This document shows positions 46,258-57,105 of a stretch of DNA of 64,000 bases, one piece after another (the stretch's first letter is position 1; each line of letters starts with the position of its first letter). The position numbers and the translations under genes are program-made. This stretch comes from Ancylostoma caninum (Eukaryota > Nematoda > Chromadorea > Rhabditida > Ancylostomatidae): assembly GCA_037903475.1 (NCBI GenBank), contig JBAJFG010000487.1, forward strand, positions 1,426,001-1,490,000, read 5' to 3'. The notes under the pieces are model-generated. The model was not told the DNA's origin. It made no database searches and saw nothing but the letters and a program-made list of their open reading frames with translations.

Positions 46258-46634
46258 CTCCAGAAGCTGCTGATTATAATGTTATACGTGATTCCATGCA
46301 AAACTGCCGAAAAACCCCTATTCTGAGCTTCAATTTTTAAAGAGCATGTGGGTGGAACCGAGGGGCGGGGCAAAGGATTGTCTGAATAATTCAACCCCTG
46401 TAGCGCACCTTCTGGGGAAATTCGTAATTCTCATGAGAGTTGCTCATCCACTCCCTTTCAGAATAGAAACTGCGCTCCAAGCGAGCAAAGGAATACATGA
46501 GGAGAAAGCCCTGTTATTTCGCTATTCCCCCATTCGGCTCCGCCCACAGTCTCACCAAAAACTGGGGCCTAAAAGAGGATTTTTTCGGCAGCTTTTCACG
46601 GAATCACATATACCATTGTTATCAACAGCTGCCA
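46258..46634. repeat. imperfect inverted repeat around GTGATTCC..CTGCCGAAAAA
   Basis: GTGATTCCATGCAAAACTGCC at about 46,289-46,309 pairs with the complement at about 46,588-46,608. Flanking CAGCTG-like strings extend the arms. It accounts for the 123-residue open frame here. Confidence 0.55.
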
Positions 46635-46744
46635 GACATTCTTTTCATGCGAAAACCTCAAAAACAATTCTGAGGTGGGACGGTGCGTTTAGCTGGGAAA
46701 TCTTTATTGAGAAGTAGGGGGCACAGAACTATGTAATGCAAAAC

Positions 46745-47092
46745 TCACGTCCATTCGCATTTTCCAGGAAATTGGAAAGTGAATTCTCGATATATTCTTC
46801 CATTCCAAACTCGTGTATTGTTCCTACATTTGCCGTTTCTATCATACCCAAACGGACACATTCGATACCAAGTCATTGTCCTTTGCGTTGTAGTGGTTGT
46901 TGTGGGAGTTGCCGTTGCTATGGATCCAAGACAGGAATAGCTGCTTATATCGCAACCGCAAGATGCGGCGCATTGCTCTATAAATCCTTCGTACACTGCT
47001 TCACTGACACCATCGTACGTGCGCAGCGATCCCAGACATTTTGAAGGAGAATGAAGGATTACTAGCAGTGAAATGATATATAGAATTATCAT
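46745..47092 (-). CDS. small secreted cysteine-containing protein
   Basis: An uninterrupted frame of 115 residues on the minus strand. It starts with a convincing signal peptide (MIILYIISLLVILHSPS), followed by a cluster of cysteines (EQCAASCGCDISSYSC), a threonine run (TPTTTTTTQ) and a C-terminal CPFGYDRNGKC block, and ends GKCEWT. The threonine run and the CxxGxDxxGKC block echo the larger secreted protein at 62 kb (CLYGTDTVGKC), so it may be a divergent relative. Upstream on the minus strand a GCTTATTTAAA TATA-like box also resembles that gene. No known domain is recognised; probably secreted and species- or clade-specific. Confidence 0.55.
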   Translation of the reverse strand: MIILYIISLLVILHSPSKCLGSLRTYDGVSEAVYEGFIEQCAASCGCDISSYSCLGSIATATPTTTTTTQRTMTWYRMCPFGYDRNGKCRNNTRVWNGRIYREFTFQFPGKCEWT

Positions 47093-48497
47093 GTTATGAC
47101 AGGGAAATCCAAATTAATTGCTCTTTAAATAAGCTGCATTTGCAATGCAAATAAATGTCGGTGCTGGAAACCAAGTGCAGCATAAATATACGGAGGGCAT
47201 GTCATTATACAATGTTTGCTCAATAATTTCCCTGCCACAGACCTATGATATGTTCTGCTTTATTCTCTACCGAATAGAGAAAGTTTCGGAGTATTAGGAA
47301 GCTTTCGGTCTCGAGCGGTTAGCCGCGAGAGACATTTTCGAAAAGTGCGGGTAGTTGTCACAATTTTCCCTGCAAAATTCACCAAATCACCGAGCAGAGC
47401 TTTACTGCTTGGATAACCCCCATAGTGCAAGGAGTCCTTTTTCCAACTGTACGAACTTTTTCCAACTCTCCCATCTAAGCCGATTCTAAGTAAAATGGGA
47501 GGGACTACTCCATATTCCCAGGGATAGCTAATTTTCACATAGTTTGCTTTCGAGGAATTTTTCCACTGGGAAGCAGTGCAGCAGTCGTACAGTTCTTCTC
47601 GAAAAGACGGTTTCCACTACAAAAACGCGGTAGAGCCTGAATGATGGATGCGGAAAGAGCATGCTCCAAGTGAGAGGGTGAGGTACATATGTAGGTCCCC
47701 CCACGACTCAGCAGCAGAACGCTATCAAACCGCATGCGCGATACGTCTATCTTTTCGATGAAAACTGTGTTTGGATGTGTTCAGAAAACTAGATCAAAAA
47801 TTTTACAAAACGGCAAGTCCATACATATGCCTGGGATGGACTATGTGATTCCCGAAGTGTGGGGTTCGTTTTCTTATACAAGAAAATTTTGGAACATTCT
47901 CGTTCTCTGCTCTTGTCAACATCGATATCGCGTGGGCTCTGCAGTGGTCATCTCGCTATCATCGTAAAAAAACACAAGACGACGCTTTATCCAACTGGAA
48001 ACCGTCGTGAAAACTTTCATTCGCTATATATTCCATGTTCTGCTATCGTAAAACCTGGGCATTTTGTAGATAATATTTCTTGACTTGTTTCGCCATACAG
48101 GTTACCACACTGTTACAGACACTTTTATTTGCCAACGTATCGAATGTACATGGAGTCTATTTGAAAGTCACGACAAGGACAGCATCCACATCTGATCTGG
48201 GCTCATATTTTGGCATCTATGCGCGGCTAAAAGCTGTTTTAGAGGAAACCATCGAACTATACCTCATACATAATTTAGCTACGTTTAGCCCTAGGGCTGT
48301 CTGCATCAACACCTACACTCTATGATGTGCTGAGAAACAGCAGAAACATTAGCAGAGAAACAACAATAGAGATCACTTGACTCCAAGCGCCAAGTAGCTG
48401 CTAAGCTCTCGTTCTATTCCGAAAACACGACAAGACAGTAGCAAACATCAAACCGTGTTCATGGCATCTCACTCTCATCCAATTTGCTCTTCTCTAG
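47093..48497. other. unassigned; probable upstream part of the next exon's gene
   Basis: Several open frames of 60-90 residues on both strands, none with convincing motifs. A signal-peptide exon for the cysteine-rich exon at 48,498 should lie here but I could not pick it. Confidence 0.3.
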
Positions 48498-48665
48498 GAA
48501 GAAAAGCCCAACCCTGATGGCTCCGACTGCTCAAAGCGTAAATGTCCGGATTTCTGTGAAGATTTATCACATCTTTGTGGTCAGCACTTTGGTTGGTGCA
48601 AGTGTGGAGATCTCTGTTTACCAAAGGGACAAAATGATTTCATGTCCTGCTTTCGTTCCCTGTGA
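48498..48665 (+). CDS. cysteine-rich peptide, last exon
   Basis: After a strong acceptor (GCTCTTCTCTAG) this 55-residue frame runs to a TGA. It has eight cysteines in the pattern C-x4-C-x3-C-x6-C-x6-C-x-C-x3-C-x10-C (DCSKRKCPDFC, then GWCKCGDLC, then SCFRSL). Such dense, even spacing is typical of disulfide-stabilised secreted peptides, but I do not recognise the family. The exon is in phase 0 at its start. The preceding exon, expected to carry a signal peptide, is unidentified. It is not the frame that gives the longest ORF in this stretch; the cysteine pattern decides it. Confidence 0.5.
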   Translation, partial: EEKPNPDGSDCSKRKCPDFCEDLSHLCGQHFGWCKCGDLCLPKGQNDFMSCFRSL

Positions 48666-50288
48666 AATTGGACACGAAAAGCTATTAGCAGGTGTTGGCA
48701 ACGCACTCTACATCATGAATAAGTGATTAGTTCAGCGAAGCATTCATATTAGGCCAAGACAATAATGATCTACCCTGTGAGAGTCCGTTGACAACGGCGA
48801 GGTTTCGGCCACATAAGCTCAACATTTTTGGCTCTCCTATTGCAGCCCGCATACAAACTCCACGACATACCCAACAGTAGCCATATTTCGAAAGATGTGT
48901 GCAAAGAATTCCCAACCTGTGACCATTGACGAGCTTAGCCATCTCATGAGGAAGCAAGGAACTAGTCTTTCACATGATATAATTCAAAGAATGCTGCGTA
49001 GTCTGTTTGATACGGCTACCCGTAAGAGAAGACTTGCTAATTACTGAGCCTCCAATCTGGCTTTATTTCTAGTGAATCTTTATCTATCTAAGCAGTTTCT
49101 CTACAATTGGTACAACAACAATAACAACGTTACAAATGCTATCAGGACCATTAGGTAGGCATGACCGGGCAGTTTATAAGCACCTATTGCAGAACGTTGA
49201 ATTTGTCTATGACAGGATATAAGCTGTCTAAGATGAGAACGGATTATCAGTTCCCAAGTCCGGTCGTCTTTGAACCTCGGCATGGTGTATCAGTATAATA
49301 GTATTGGCCAATAAAAGGTTCACTAACAACCTCGTGTTCGGCTACAAAACTATATTTTATACTGAGAACGGATCAGTTAAAAGGTTGATAGTTATAACGA
49401 TGAATGGATATCGATAGCCCGTTCCGTCTGCGGGCAGTACCAGCTATGCGATGTGGCAGACCACCTGAGTGCTACGGTTTTCGGGCGTTGGCGGTATTGA
49501 TGTTTCGCTTATGTTTTCACACAAGCACTTCGGGATGGAGAGGAGGACACAAAGAAAGCGATAGAAAACACCGACCGATAACTGGTCTGTCGCGCCATGT
49601 AGGTGGTGCCGCGCGGCAGACCAAATGGGTGATACTCTGTGATGCAGGACTCATTGACCGACTGAACGAGTATGACAATGAAATTTTCAGTTACTCGCCC
49701 GTATTTTGTTACCCCCCTCCAAATTTTACACCAGTAAGTAAACGCTTTATGAAACCTGCATAATGTTGGTCTTTTCCATCAAATGCATATTTATTTTCTC
49801 CAACTACCGTCCAACTATCGTCCAACGCTGCGTACCGCAACTCGTTCGGAAGCCGCTGAAATTTCAAACACTTTATATGCATAGTGCAGAAAATTTTGTG
49901 TGTGCGTGCATGCGCACCACTTGTGGAGATGGCGCGCCGTATCCTACGCGGGTCTGCAATTGTGTTCCAATATAGTTACTCTCTGAAATTTGCCAAACAC
50001 CACAACTATTTGTGCTTGGGCCATGCTATTTTCCAGAACAACACTTGTTCAGTCGTTACGAGACCTTCCAACAATGGTAGTGACCAAACTGCAGCTCTAT
50101 TGTGGAAACTCGATGCGGGATTGAAAGAGGCAGCATGAATGCCTAAAAAGTTAGAGGCAATAACAGGCTAGGCTGAGAGGTGGGTTTTGGAGACTTGCGA
50201 AAAAATGGGAAAGTTTCTCTTAGAAAGGGAACCCGGGCGTTCAGAACAATTATTCGAAATTGATATAGCTAAAAAGTTATTTTCCACT
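48666..50288. other. no firm gene; weak short frames
   Basis: Around 49,890-50,138 a plus frame ends in a Ser/Asn-rich stretch after TTTCCAG and could be a small exon. Near 49,585-49,625 a GGTCTG(C/T)CGCG..GCGCGGCAGA palindrome recurs at 53,935. Confidence 0.3.
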
Positions 50289-51068
50289 TTAAAGACAGCA
50301 CCACGGAAATTTACGCTTCTTAGATCTTGATCCAATCGTGATCCAATGGATTGTGCGGTCACTTTTACGACAAGAGTGCCAGTTATAACTTCTACCATCG
50401 CGAGTGATAACAAGTAATACCTGGATCAGCAGAATCAATAGGCAGTAAGTTTTACGAGTTCTCATTGCTACCACTGAGCTCCAAAATCATCCTTGGAGCA
50501 TGAAAAGTAGCGAACGTCAACTGATCGGGCAATGATTTCGAGTGGCAGCCCTTCATATTAACGTTTTCATAACTCATTTCTACCAAAATTACATATTTAT
50601 CCCCAGCTTTCCTCCATTAGCTTTCTTTTCACTTGTTATTATTAATCTTCATAAACCCTTTTTCTCACTCAGAACATCCAATCCCACAAATATTGTGTAT
50701 TTCTAAATTATTTAGTTTTCAAAATTACCATACGATTTTGTTCTTTTCCCTAGTTATGTCTTTATAATGAGCGTCCCACTTTCTTCCCCTTTATGCTCTT
50801 TCTGTTCCAAGAAAACTGCTTTACCAGCCACATATTCGCTGGCGCAAGGAAAATAAGTGGCAATGGTGGCAGCGTTGCCGATTTTTTTGTTCAATCCCAT
50901 ACGTGTAACTCGACGGCGCTGCTCTAACCTACCAAAACAGAGGAATCCAAAACTGTTTTTACATGAGGTTTGGCGGGATTGGACACTTCATCCGTACTCC
51001 TCATAGTCAAAAATCTAATATTTTGCTACAGTTTCAGAAGCGGAATTTTCCGTGGATGCTGCCTTTAG
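50289..51068. mobile_element. possible TTAA-type element, GGCAGCACCACGGAAATT ends
   Basis: Ends TTAAAGACAGCACCACGG and CCGTGGATGCTGCCTTTAG pair over about 40 bases including a GCTTCT block. The 780-bp spacing is longer than other copies, so these may instead be two separate ends. A signal-peptide-like minus frame (CLLILLIQVLLVI) lies inside at 50,421-50,474. Confidence 0.45.
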
Positions 51069-51429
51069 ATCCTCAAGTAGAAAGTGAGTATTGAAGACGT
51101 GAACACAAACAAATGAAAGCATAAAGAAAGAGCCTCTGCATTCTTCAAGGCTAATTTTGCCAATCGATCCTCGGCAAGAATGGAAAATGGTATGCTTATT
51201 GGTGAAATAACAGTCAATCTATCAAATGGACAGCACAGAATGGGGCTAAAATCGTCTTGAACAGTGTTCCACCAGGTCGAAGAAGGGATCCAACATGTGA
51301 TACAAGTTTGGAGATACGCTCCTAGAGTATACCCGTTATTATCCCCTGCACTCATAACGCTCCCGCAGGACGGGACCAGTGCCACTGAGCATTCAGGTAT
51401 TTGATTGGTCTGCTTGCAACAATCATATC
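51065..51429 (-). CDS. cysteine-rich secreted-type exon
   Basis: After a CCAACTAG acceptor on the minus strand, a 121-codon frame begins YDCCKQTNQIPEC and continues CGSVMSAGDNN, TCITCW and PILCCPFDRL before a hydrophobic tail and stop. Cysteine pairs and spacing suggest a secreted domain. A truncated relative lies at 60,767-60,919 (YDCCKLAEHTNQI). The DNA just upstream is conserved in both copies and could be a further exon (SWFPFSIHSLKELVQV), but a 4-bp difference at the junction leaves the model open. The 3' end overlaps the MITE end at 51,068. No family recognised. Confidence 0.4.
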
Positions 51430-53749
51430 CTAGTTGGAAACTTGCACGAGCTCCTTCAGGCTATGGATTGAAAAAGGAAACCAGCTAAAGTTGGCGACTA
51501 TAGCCCAACCTTGAATGATTTGCTAGAGAATTAAAGCAGCCCAAGTAATTCTTTGTATCGCGATTAAACAAACGACCGTTATAAGAGAATCTATTTTTGA
51601 GTTTATTAGAGCTTAGTTATACTACAGGGTGCGTCATAATTACTGATGCTTTGAAGTTAGACTGTAAACGAGACAACATCCGGAGATATCCTACACATCC
51701 GGAATGAAGATCAGATCTCAGCAAATACAAAAAAGCTACTCTTGCTGGGGTGCGCTCTCTTCTTGTAAAATCAGCCACGAAGATGCCGGGAGAGAATTTT
51801 GCCGATGCGCCGCAACTGGAGATCGTCCATCTTTGCTCGATGATATGAAGAGGTAAACCCTAAGGAACCTGATACTCCTATGAGAGGTAGAGCACGTCTT
51901 GCTGTCCATAGTGACATATGAAGTTCGCTCCTTGTTCGCTAATTTTTTCGTGTTCTCGCCAACGAAATGCATCTACGTTTTGCTACAGAAAACTTTTTCT
52001 TCTCCTTCTTTCTAGCGATCTCCTAAGGAAACATTTTCTTGCTTGCCTCAATTCTCATCACAAGGCGAATCTACAGGTACTCTGGCAAGGTTCGGTTCCT
52101 GTGCAGCAGACGAAAATGGTACGGGCCTAGTTTCAAAATTTTGCTTGAAGGAGGAATGATTTTCTTGTGAACAGAATTTCAGTCTGCTGATGACCCCATA
52201 TGGATATCTAGAGAGCAAGACCTGCGCTATCATCCACAGAAATGCCAAGCTACCAAATGCTAGTCTATTCACAATCTGCAACAAAGTCGACCTGGGTTAG
52301 TTGCGGCGCAGAGGCTGCGCTCACTAATCGTTTCTGTGACTGCTTCAGCAAGTAAGGAGCCTGCTGCGAACAAGAGTGCATTTATTCTGATGGCCAAGAC
52401 ATCGACTTTATTCTATATATGTTTATTTAAAATGTTTTCGCGTTATGTCTTTTCTACAGTCTCATTTTAGGTGCGTCAATAATTCTGAAGTATCCTGTAC
52501 TTTATAAATCTAAGGTGGATCGGAAACTTTGTGATGCTTCCATATGGAGCCATTGAGTATTTCAAAAAAACGTAGAAAATTCGGGGAAGAACAGAATAGT
52601 TTCTTTTTCTTTTCCTTCGAACGATTTTTTGTGGTATGACTTCCCGTGGGTCTCCTCTCCGGTGGAAACACAGTCTTGAGAGAATGTGTTTTGCAGAACA
52701 GAAAGAGAAAGGAAAGAAAGCCGATATTACTGTTCTTGCCAGACATTTGGTCAAATATTGAGGAGATTTACTTTGATTTACCTGGCCGGGGCACATCCTT
52801 AGTCGAAGCCAAATTTGCTCACAAATATACCAAGAAATAATCGCGTGATCGTATAATCGTATAACCGCGTTTGAGGACTTCTGTTTTTGGGGAGATAACA
52901 ACAAAAACAGGACAAAATAACAAAACAAACTATATATTAGGTTGGTTTCCACAACTTTAATGGAAGTCAAGTCCGGCAAACCATAAAGATCGATCAATTA
53001 GCATTGACCATTGCTTATTGTATGAGTAGGTCTATGACGCCGTACGCCTACATCTCGTGGTTCTGCGCAGCCAAGAACAACGGAAAGTCGTTTTCATATC
53101 GTCATGTTTGGGAAATTTTTTCTTGCAAAATAAGAGATTCCGGAGCAGGGATGAGCGACAGAAGTACAACATTCTCTTTGAATAATACGGTGGCTATTCA
53201 AACTTTTCCCATTTGAATTATCAAAGTTCCGGCTAGCTCTCGGAAGCAAATTTAGGCCAAAATCCTTTTAGCTTCTCGAGCGTTTCTTCAGCAGACCGTT
53301 CGCGACTTTTTCGGGCCAATAACATCAATTGGTACTGCTAAAGATGTTCTTTCCATAAAGCAACTTTGGGAGAATCATCCAGCAACAATCGTGAAAGTAA
53401 CGAGGGACATGTTTCCCCAGTAGCGAAACCGTTCCACCAGACCTCACATGTGGAGTAGATTGCGACACCATCCGCAAACAAAGAATGTATTTTGTATTGC
53501 ATTTCTTGTAAAGTTATAGAAAAATTAAGGAATACTGAAAATTTGAGAACGAGGTTTCTGGATATTTTCGATTATGTCGCGACTGCTGGCTGCAAAAGAA
53601 ATCTCTTATACCCAGAGGATAAAAGATCTTTCCTTGATCTACAAGTTAGTTACCATTTCTAGATTTCACTTTTCCCAAATAAAATGATGTTTTTGGAGAG
53701 AGCGGCGCGATTCCTCTTGCATCAACCTAATAAATGAGGCCAACCTCAC
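51430..53749. other. no firm gene; duplicated sequence
   Basis: The stretch 52,660-52,850 (AGAGAATGTGTTTTGCAGAAC...) is a diverged copy of 61,790-61,960. The TTAGGTTGGT at about 52,938 resembles a mariner end, but I found no matching right end or clear transposase. Confidence 0.35.
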
Positions 53750-53890
53750 CTGTATCCTCCACACCGATATCTTGCTTGCCCGTAGCCACCTCGGCCTCCA
53801 TATCCATATCCATATCCACGTCCATATCCATATCCACGTCCATATCCATAGCCATGTCCACTTAATCCAACAATGAAAACGAGGACATAA
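53750..53890 (-). CDS. Gly/Tyr-rich peptide exon
   Basis: The minus strand encodes a hydrophobic LVFIVGLSG stretch followed by GYGYGRGYGYGRG repeats and then QARYRCGGYR. It ends at a TACAG|GTGAGG donor or, if unspliced, at the TGA one codon later. Such Gly/Tyr-rich short secreted peptides are common in nematodes (the NLP/caenacin antimicrobial type, or cuticle peptides). No ATG is in frame before the hydrophobic stretch, so an upstream exon is needed or the gene is broken. Confidence 0.4.
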
Positions 53891-54174
53891 AGACAATGGT
53901 GAAAACATCATCAGATAACAACAACGTGCAGGGTGGTCTGCCGCGTCACGTAGATGGTGCGGCGCGGTAGAGTATTTGCAGTTGCAATAGTGGTTGACTT
54001 TCGTTCTCATTCCGGCTCTTGCTGCCTTTAATGCACATCCGAATTTCCTTTAGATAGCTCAATCCAGAGGTGAGTCATACCAAAAGATTCGGTGGTCGAT
54101 ATGGGTGCTGATCATATCTTATTAGCCGCTACTGTACATTGTCAGGCGATCACGTTCGAGTCCTTTTACTTTTA

Positions 54175-54828
54175 TCAAAAACTGTAAGAAATAAGGTGCA
54201 TGAAATTGATATAATAGAGAACTCACACCCGCGCGACATTTCCGGAATTATGTCTTCGACCTAAACTCCATCGATCTTCACGCCATCCTCGACCTCGATC
54301 TCTATCCCATCTCCACCAAGTAGTCCTCCGCCTTGTAGTGGTTGTTCTAGGAGTTGTCGTTGTTGTGGTAGTTGTAGTTGTTGTGGTTGTTGTGGATGTT
54401 GTGGTTGTTGTGGTTGTTGCGGTTGTTGTAGTTGTCGTAGGGGTTGTGGTTGTTCCACATACATTAAATCCACCTTCACTTTGTGGTTGGTAATGATTGC
54501 AAAGGTCATTTAGGAGAAAAAACTGGTTTATGTTGTTCTGTTGGTTGAAAATCGATGTTTCTGATTCGTCGGGACGTTCTCGGGAGTGGTCAGAGTCTTG
54601 ATCTTGTTCAGGGATAGGAGTTGTTGTAATCTTCGAAGGAATGGTAACTGCCTTACATCCTTTTGATCCACGTGCACATCCTCGTAGAAAGGCCTGGAGC
54701 ATGCGCATGAAATCAATTGCAGACTCTAATGGATTGTTGTTTTGTTGGTTGACTATTCGTACATCTGGTACTGCGATACCATTGGAAAAAAGAAATAAGA
54801 GCAAGTAGATGAAGAGGAGAAGTATCAT
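54175..54828 (-). CDS. secreted NQQNN/threonine-rich protein, copy A
   Basis: Two exons on the minus strand, 54,227-54,828 and 54,175-54,181, with a 45-bp intron (GTGAGT...TTACAG), give 202 residues. In order: signal peptide (MILLLFIYLLLFLFSNGIA); VRIVNQQNNNP followed by DFMRMLQAFLRG; a second motif TSIFNQQNNINQF; a short cysteine region (DLCNHY..FNVC); a long Thr-rich tract (about 45 residues, mostly Thr) that is probably O-glycosylated; then an Arg/Trp-rich tail (RRRTTWWRWDRDRGRG). No known domain. Copy B at 62.1-62.9 kb has the same order, so the two NQQNN blocks are under constraint or recently duplicated. The ATG at 54,828 is the only start giving a signal peptide. Confidence 0.65.
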
Positions 54829-54884
54829 GATCGTGGAATCCAGTGTGTTTTCAGGCTAAATAAACTCTATTTACATATGAAGTG

Positions 54885-54920
54885 CTGCTGCTCATGATGA
54901 CGTGAAACATGTGCATAATT
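54885..54920 (-). promoter_or_regulatory. conserved upstream element of copy A
   Basis: On the minus strand, TTATGCACATG followed by TTCACGTCATCATGAGC, 57 bases or more before the ATG. It is shared with copy B (62,929-62,965) at nearly the same distance. A TTATTTAGCC TATA-like stretch lies between it and the ATG. Confidence 0.5.
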
Positions 54921-55836
54921 GAAGGCAGCCCTCATGCTAAAAAGCACTTTATCTATTCTTTCATCTGATTCTACTCTGGAGGCTATTCTTGTGCTCACAA
55001 TAAAGAAGTGACCATCTAAAAAGGTAAGTGGATGAGAAGTCCGAGAGGTACTACGTTGTATATTGCCAAGATAAGTCCGTGAGCCTCATCCGAGACTTAT
55101 ATCAATGTTCACGAATACACAGTGCTTTCCATAATCATAAAATCACCCACAAATTATGAATTTCGGGAGAAGCAGCAATCAGAGGAATTTTCTGCTACAT
55201 GTGACAGACTCTCTACCTTGAAAAACTATTGTGATCAAGATTTCGTTCTACTACCTCTTATTCTTCTTCCTTTTTATGAATATTTTTTTTACAACGTCAT
55301 GGTCCCGAGCACTCCATCGTTAATTGACAAACACGTGGAAGCCAGAGAAGTAGGAAGGCATGGGCCAGAGACTAACACAAAAAATGAGTTAAGGAAGATT
55401 ATGCGTCTGATTACGTAGTCCGTACCATTGACAATCTTTCCCCTCTCTGACCCAACTCTCCTATCCTCATTCTGTCACCACAAACCAAGGAGTGAGGTTC
55501 TTCTTTTCTATCTGTACCAATTCCTGTCAATAGGATTATGATGTATAGATTAGCATCTCCGTGCCGGTTGCCACCATTTTCGTTCTGTCACACGATAGAT
55601 CTGCTTATCTGAGTACTGAAAAGCAATTGATAATATTGTAACTTCTCTTATTGTTGAGGTCTGACGAAGGCTTTAATCGCCGAAAGTTTGCTGGAAATAA
55701 ACACATCCGCTAAGAGCCTAAACAAACTAAAATAAAAACCAGATATTTTTTTTAATTTTCATAATTTTTCGTGATTATAAGATTACGTCACGGAATAATT
55801 CTTCGACGAGAATTGAAACACGTAAAATGCGATGAT
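54921..55836. other. intergenic, no gene seen
   Basis: A TCTGACGAAGGC repeat fragment at about 55,660 and AT-rich DNA. Confidence 0.35.
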
Positions 55837-56031
55837 CTACACTTTCTGCACTTTTATTAGCGACCTCGAAATGTCATTGGGGCATACTCCAAGTAAAATG
55901 GAGCCACTGTCGTCCCATGCTTCCAGGACATCTAGTTTAACGTAAACAGGTCTGAAAGGGAGTTTTTCATATAAGTCCACCCAGAAACAATGCGTCAGAG
56001 GATCTATGTTAGTTTTACACCAGAAATCCTC
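55837..56031 (-). CDS. candidate last exon of an unidentified minus-strand gene
   Basis: After an AATCCAG acceptor, 64 codons with coding-like third positions (EDFWCKTNIDPL, FWVDLYEKLPFRPV, LEAWDDSGSILLGV) run to a stop at 55,837-55,839. Upstream exons on the minus strand were not resolved because the adjacent DNA codes better on the plus strand. No family named. Confidence 0.35.
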   Translation of the reverse strand, partial: EDFWCKTNIDPLTHCFWVDLYEKLPFRPVYVKLDVLEAWDDSGSILLGVCPNDISRSLIKVQKV

Positions 56032-56041
56032 CTGGATTACG

Positions 56042-56452
56042 ATGTTAAGTGAGGATTACGGTGTTATGCTACCTCAAATTCTTCATCGTTTAGTGGATGA
56101 AGTGTGTCGTAGGTGTCCTGTTGGTAAAGGTTGGTTTGTCGATGTTGCTCATTTAGGACTAATTGCAGACGTGCTTGCTACATCGTGGGTATTCTGCCGA
56201 GTCTGTGGCGAATATCGCTCAAGCGCACAAACATGGCAGAATGCATTCGAACATCACTGCACCTCCACCGCCAAAATCAGGAGGAATGAAGTTGGCAGGA
56301 TCATTATCAAGTTCTCGTCAGGAGCACTTGAGCCTGACAGAACCATCCAAGATGAATTGGTCTTTATGGGAAAACATCGCCTAGATGAGATTTTTCGAAT
56401 GGAGTCTGTTAATGTGCAGTACGGTTTGATCGAACTCCCAGTAGGTTCCGCA
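56042..56452 (+). CDS. candidate exon with a C2HC-type motif
   Basis: Starts MLSEDYGVMLPQ and runs 137 codons to a GCA|GTGAGA donor. Contains EVCRRCPVGKGW, WVFCRVCGEY and, 15 residues on, FEHHC, a possible Cys2-His-Cys zinc site. Codon third positions look coding. The frame is also open a little upstream to 56,006 after an ACACCAG acceptor, so it could be internal. No next exon was found; a gene fragment is possible. Confidence 0.4.
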
Positions 56453-56845
56453 GTGAGAAATCCAGTCGAATCACCATAATCGGGTCGGTATGCTTCAAAG
56501 ACCTCTTCAGTGCCTCTTTAGCAGTGTTGCTGTTGCTCTCGTGACCCTCAAGACAGCTGACTCGGAATAAGGGAGACCCAAATTCGGAAGGATCTAATTC
56601 TTAGAGGAGATATTGCAAGAAGCAGGTCTGAGAATTCGGCGTTCGTTATGGCGGAGGCCGTGCAAAGTCGTCTAAAGCTCGTGCCAGATTCGGAGGCATC
56701 GGCGAGTAACATACATCCTCATGCACACCGAAAAAACGCCGTCAGATCTGCCTTGCAATGAATCGGATACTGAGGGTATCAATTTCGAGAGCTTTCAGGT
56801 GGGCTCCTTGGTCAGAAGACAGCAGACGAGTATGAAGCATTGTTA

Positions 56846-56972
56846 AGCTACATTTATAGTTCATCGGAATCTGATCCGGTCGGATAACGAACGATACATA
56901 TCGATGTTCGGGTAACGATGATGAACACTTTTGTTACCCCATCGGATCGGACTCCGATGCACTATGGAGCCT
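56846..56972. mobile_element. small palindromic MITE, GCTACATTTATAG ends
   Basis: GCTACATTTATAGTTCATCGG at left pairs with CCGATGCACTATGGAG at right. The same family hosts the SINE at 57,183. Confidence 0.65.
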
Positions 56973-57105
56973 TAAAGTCATATTCTTGGCGCATACTTAT
57001 ACTTGTACTTATACTACCTCTCGAACACGTAGGTACCTAAAATCTGCTATTATTCTCAATAATTTCTCGGTTTCTTGAAGTGATCTTATGATTGTGAAAA
57101 GGTAC

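Noticed and set aside
49404..49763. 119-residue plus frame
   Set aside because: Crosses a palindromic GGTCTG..GCGCGGCAGA repeat that recurs at 53.9 kb; no motif.
49884..50138. 84-residue plus frame ending in a Ser/Asn-rich segment
   Set aside because: The last third could be an exon, but no ATG, signal peptide or joining exon was found, so it is left as a note only.
52935..53480. Possible mariner transposon (TTAGGTTGGT end)
   Set aside because: Only one end is visible and no transposase motif can be read in any frame.
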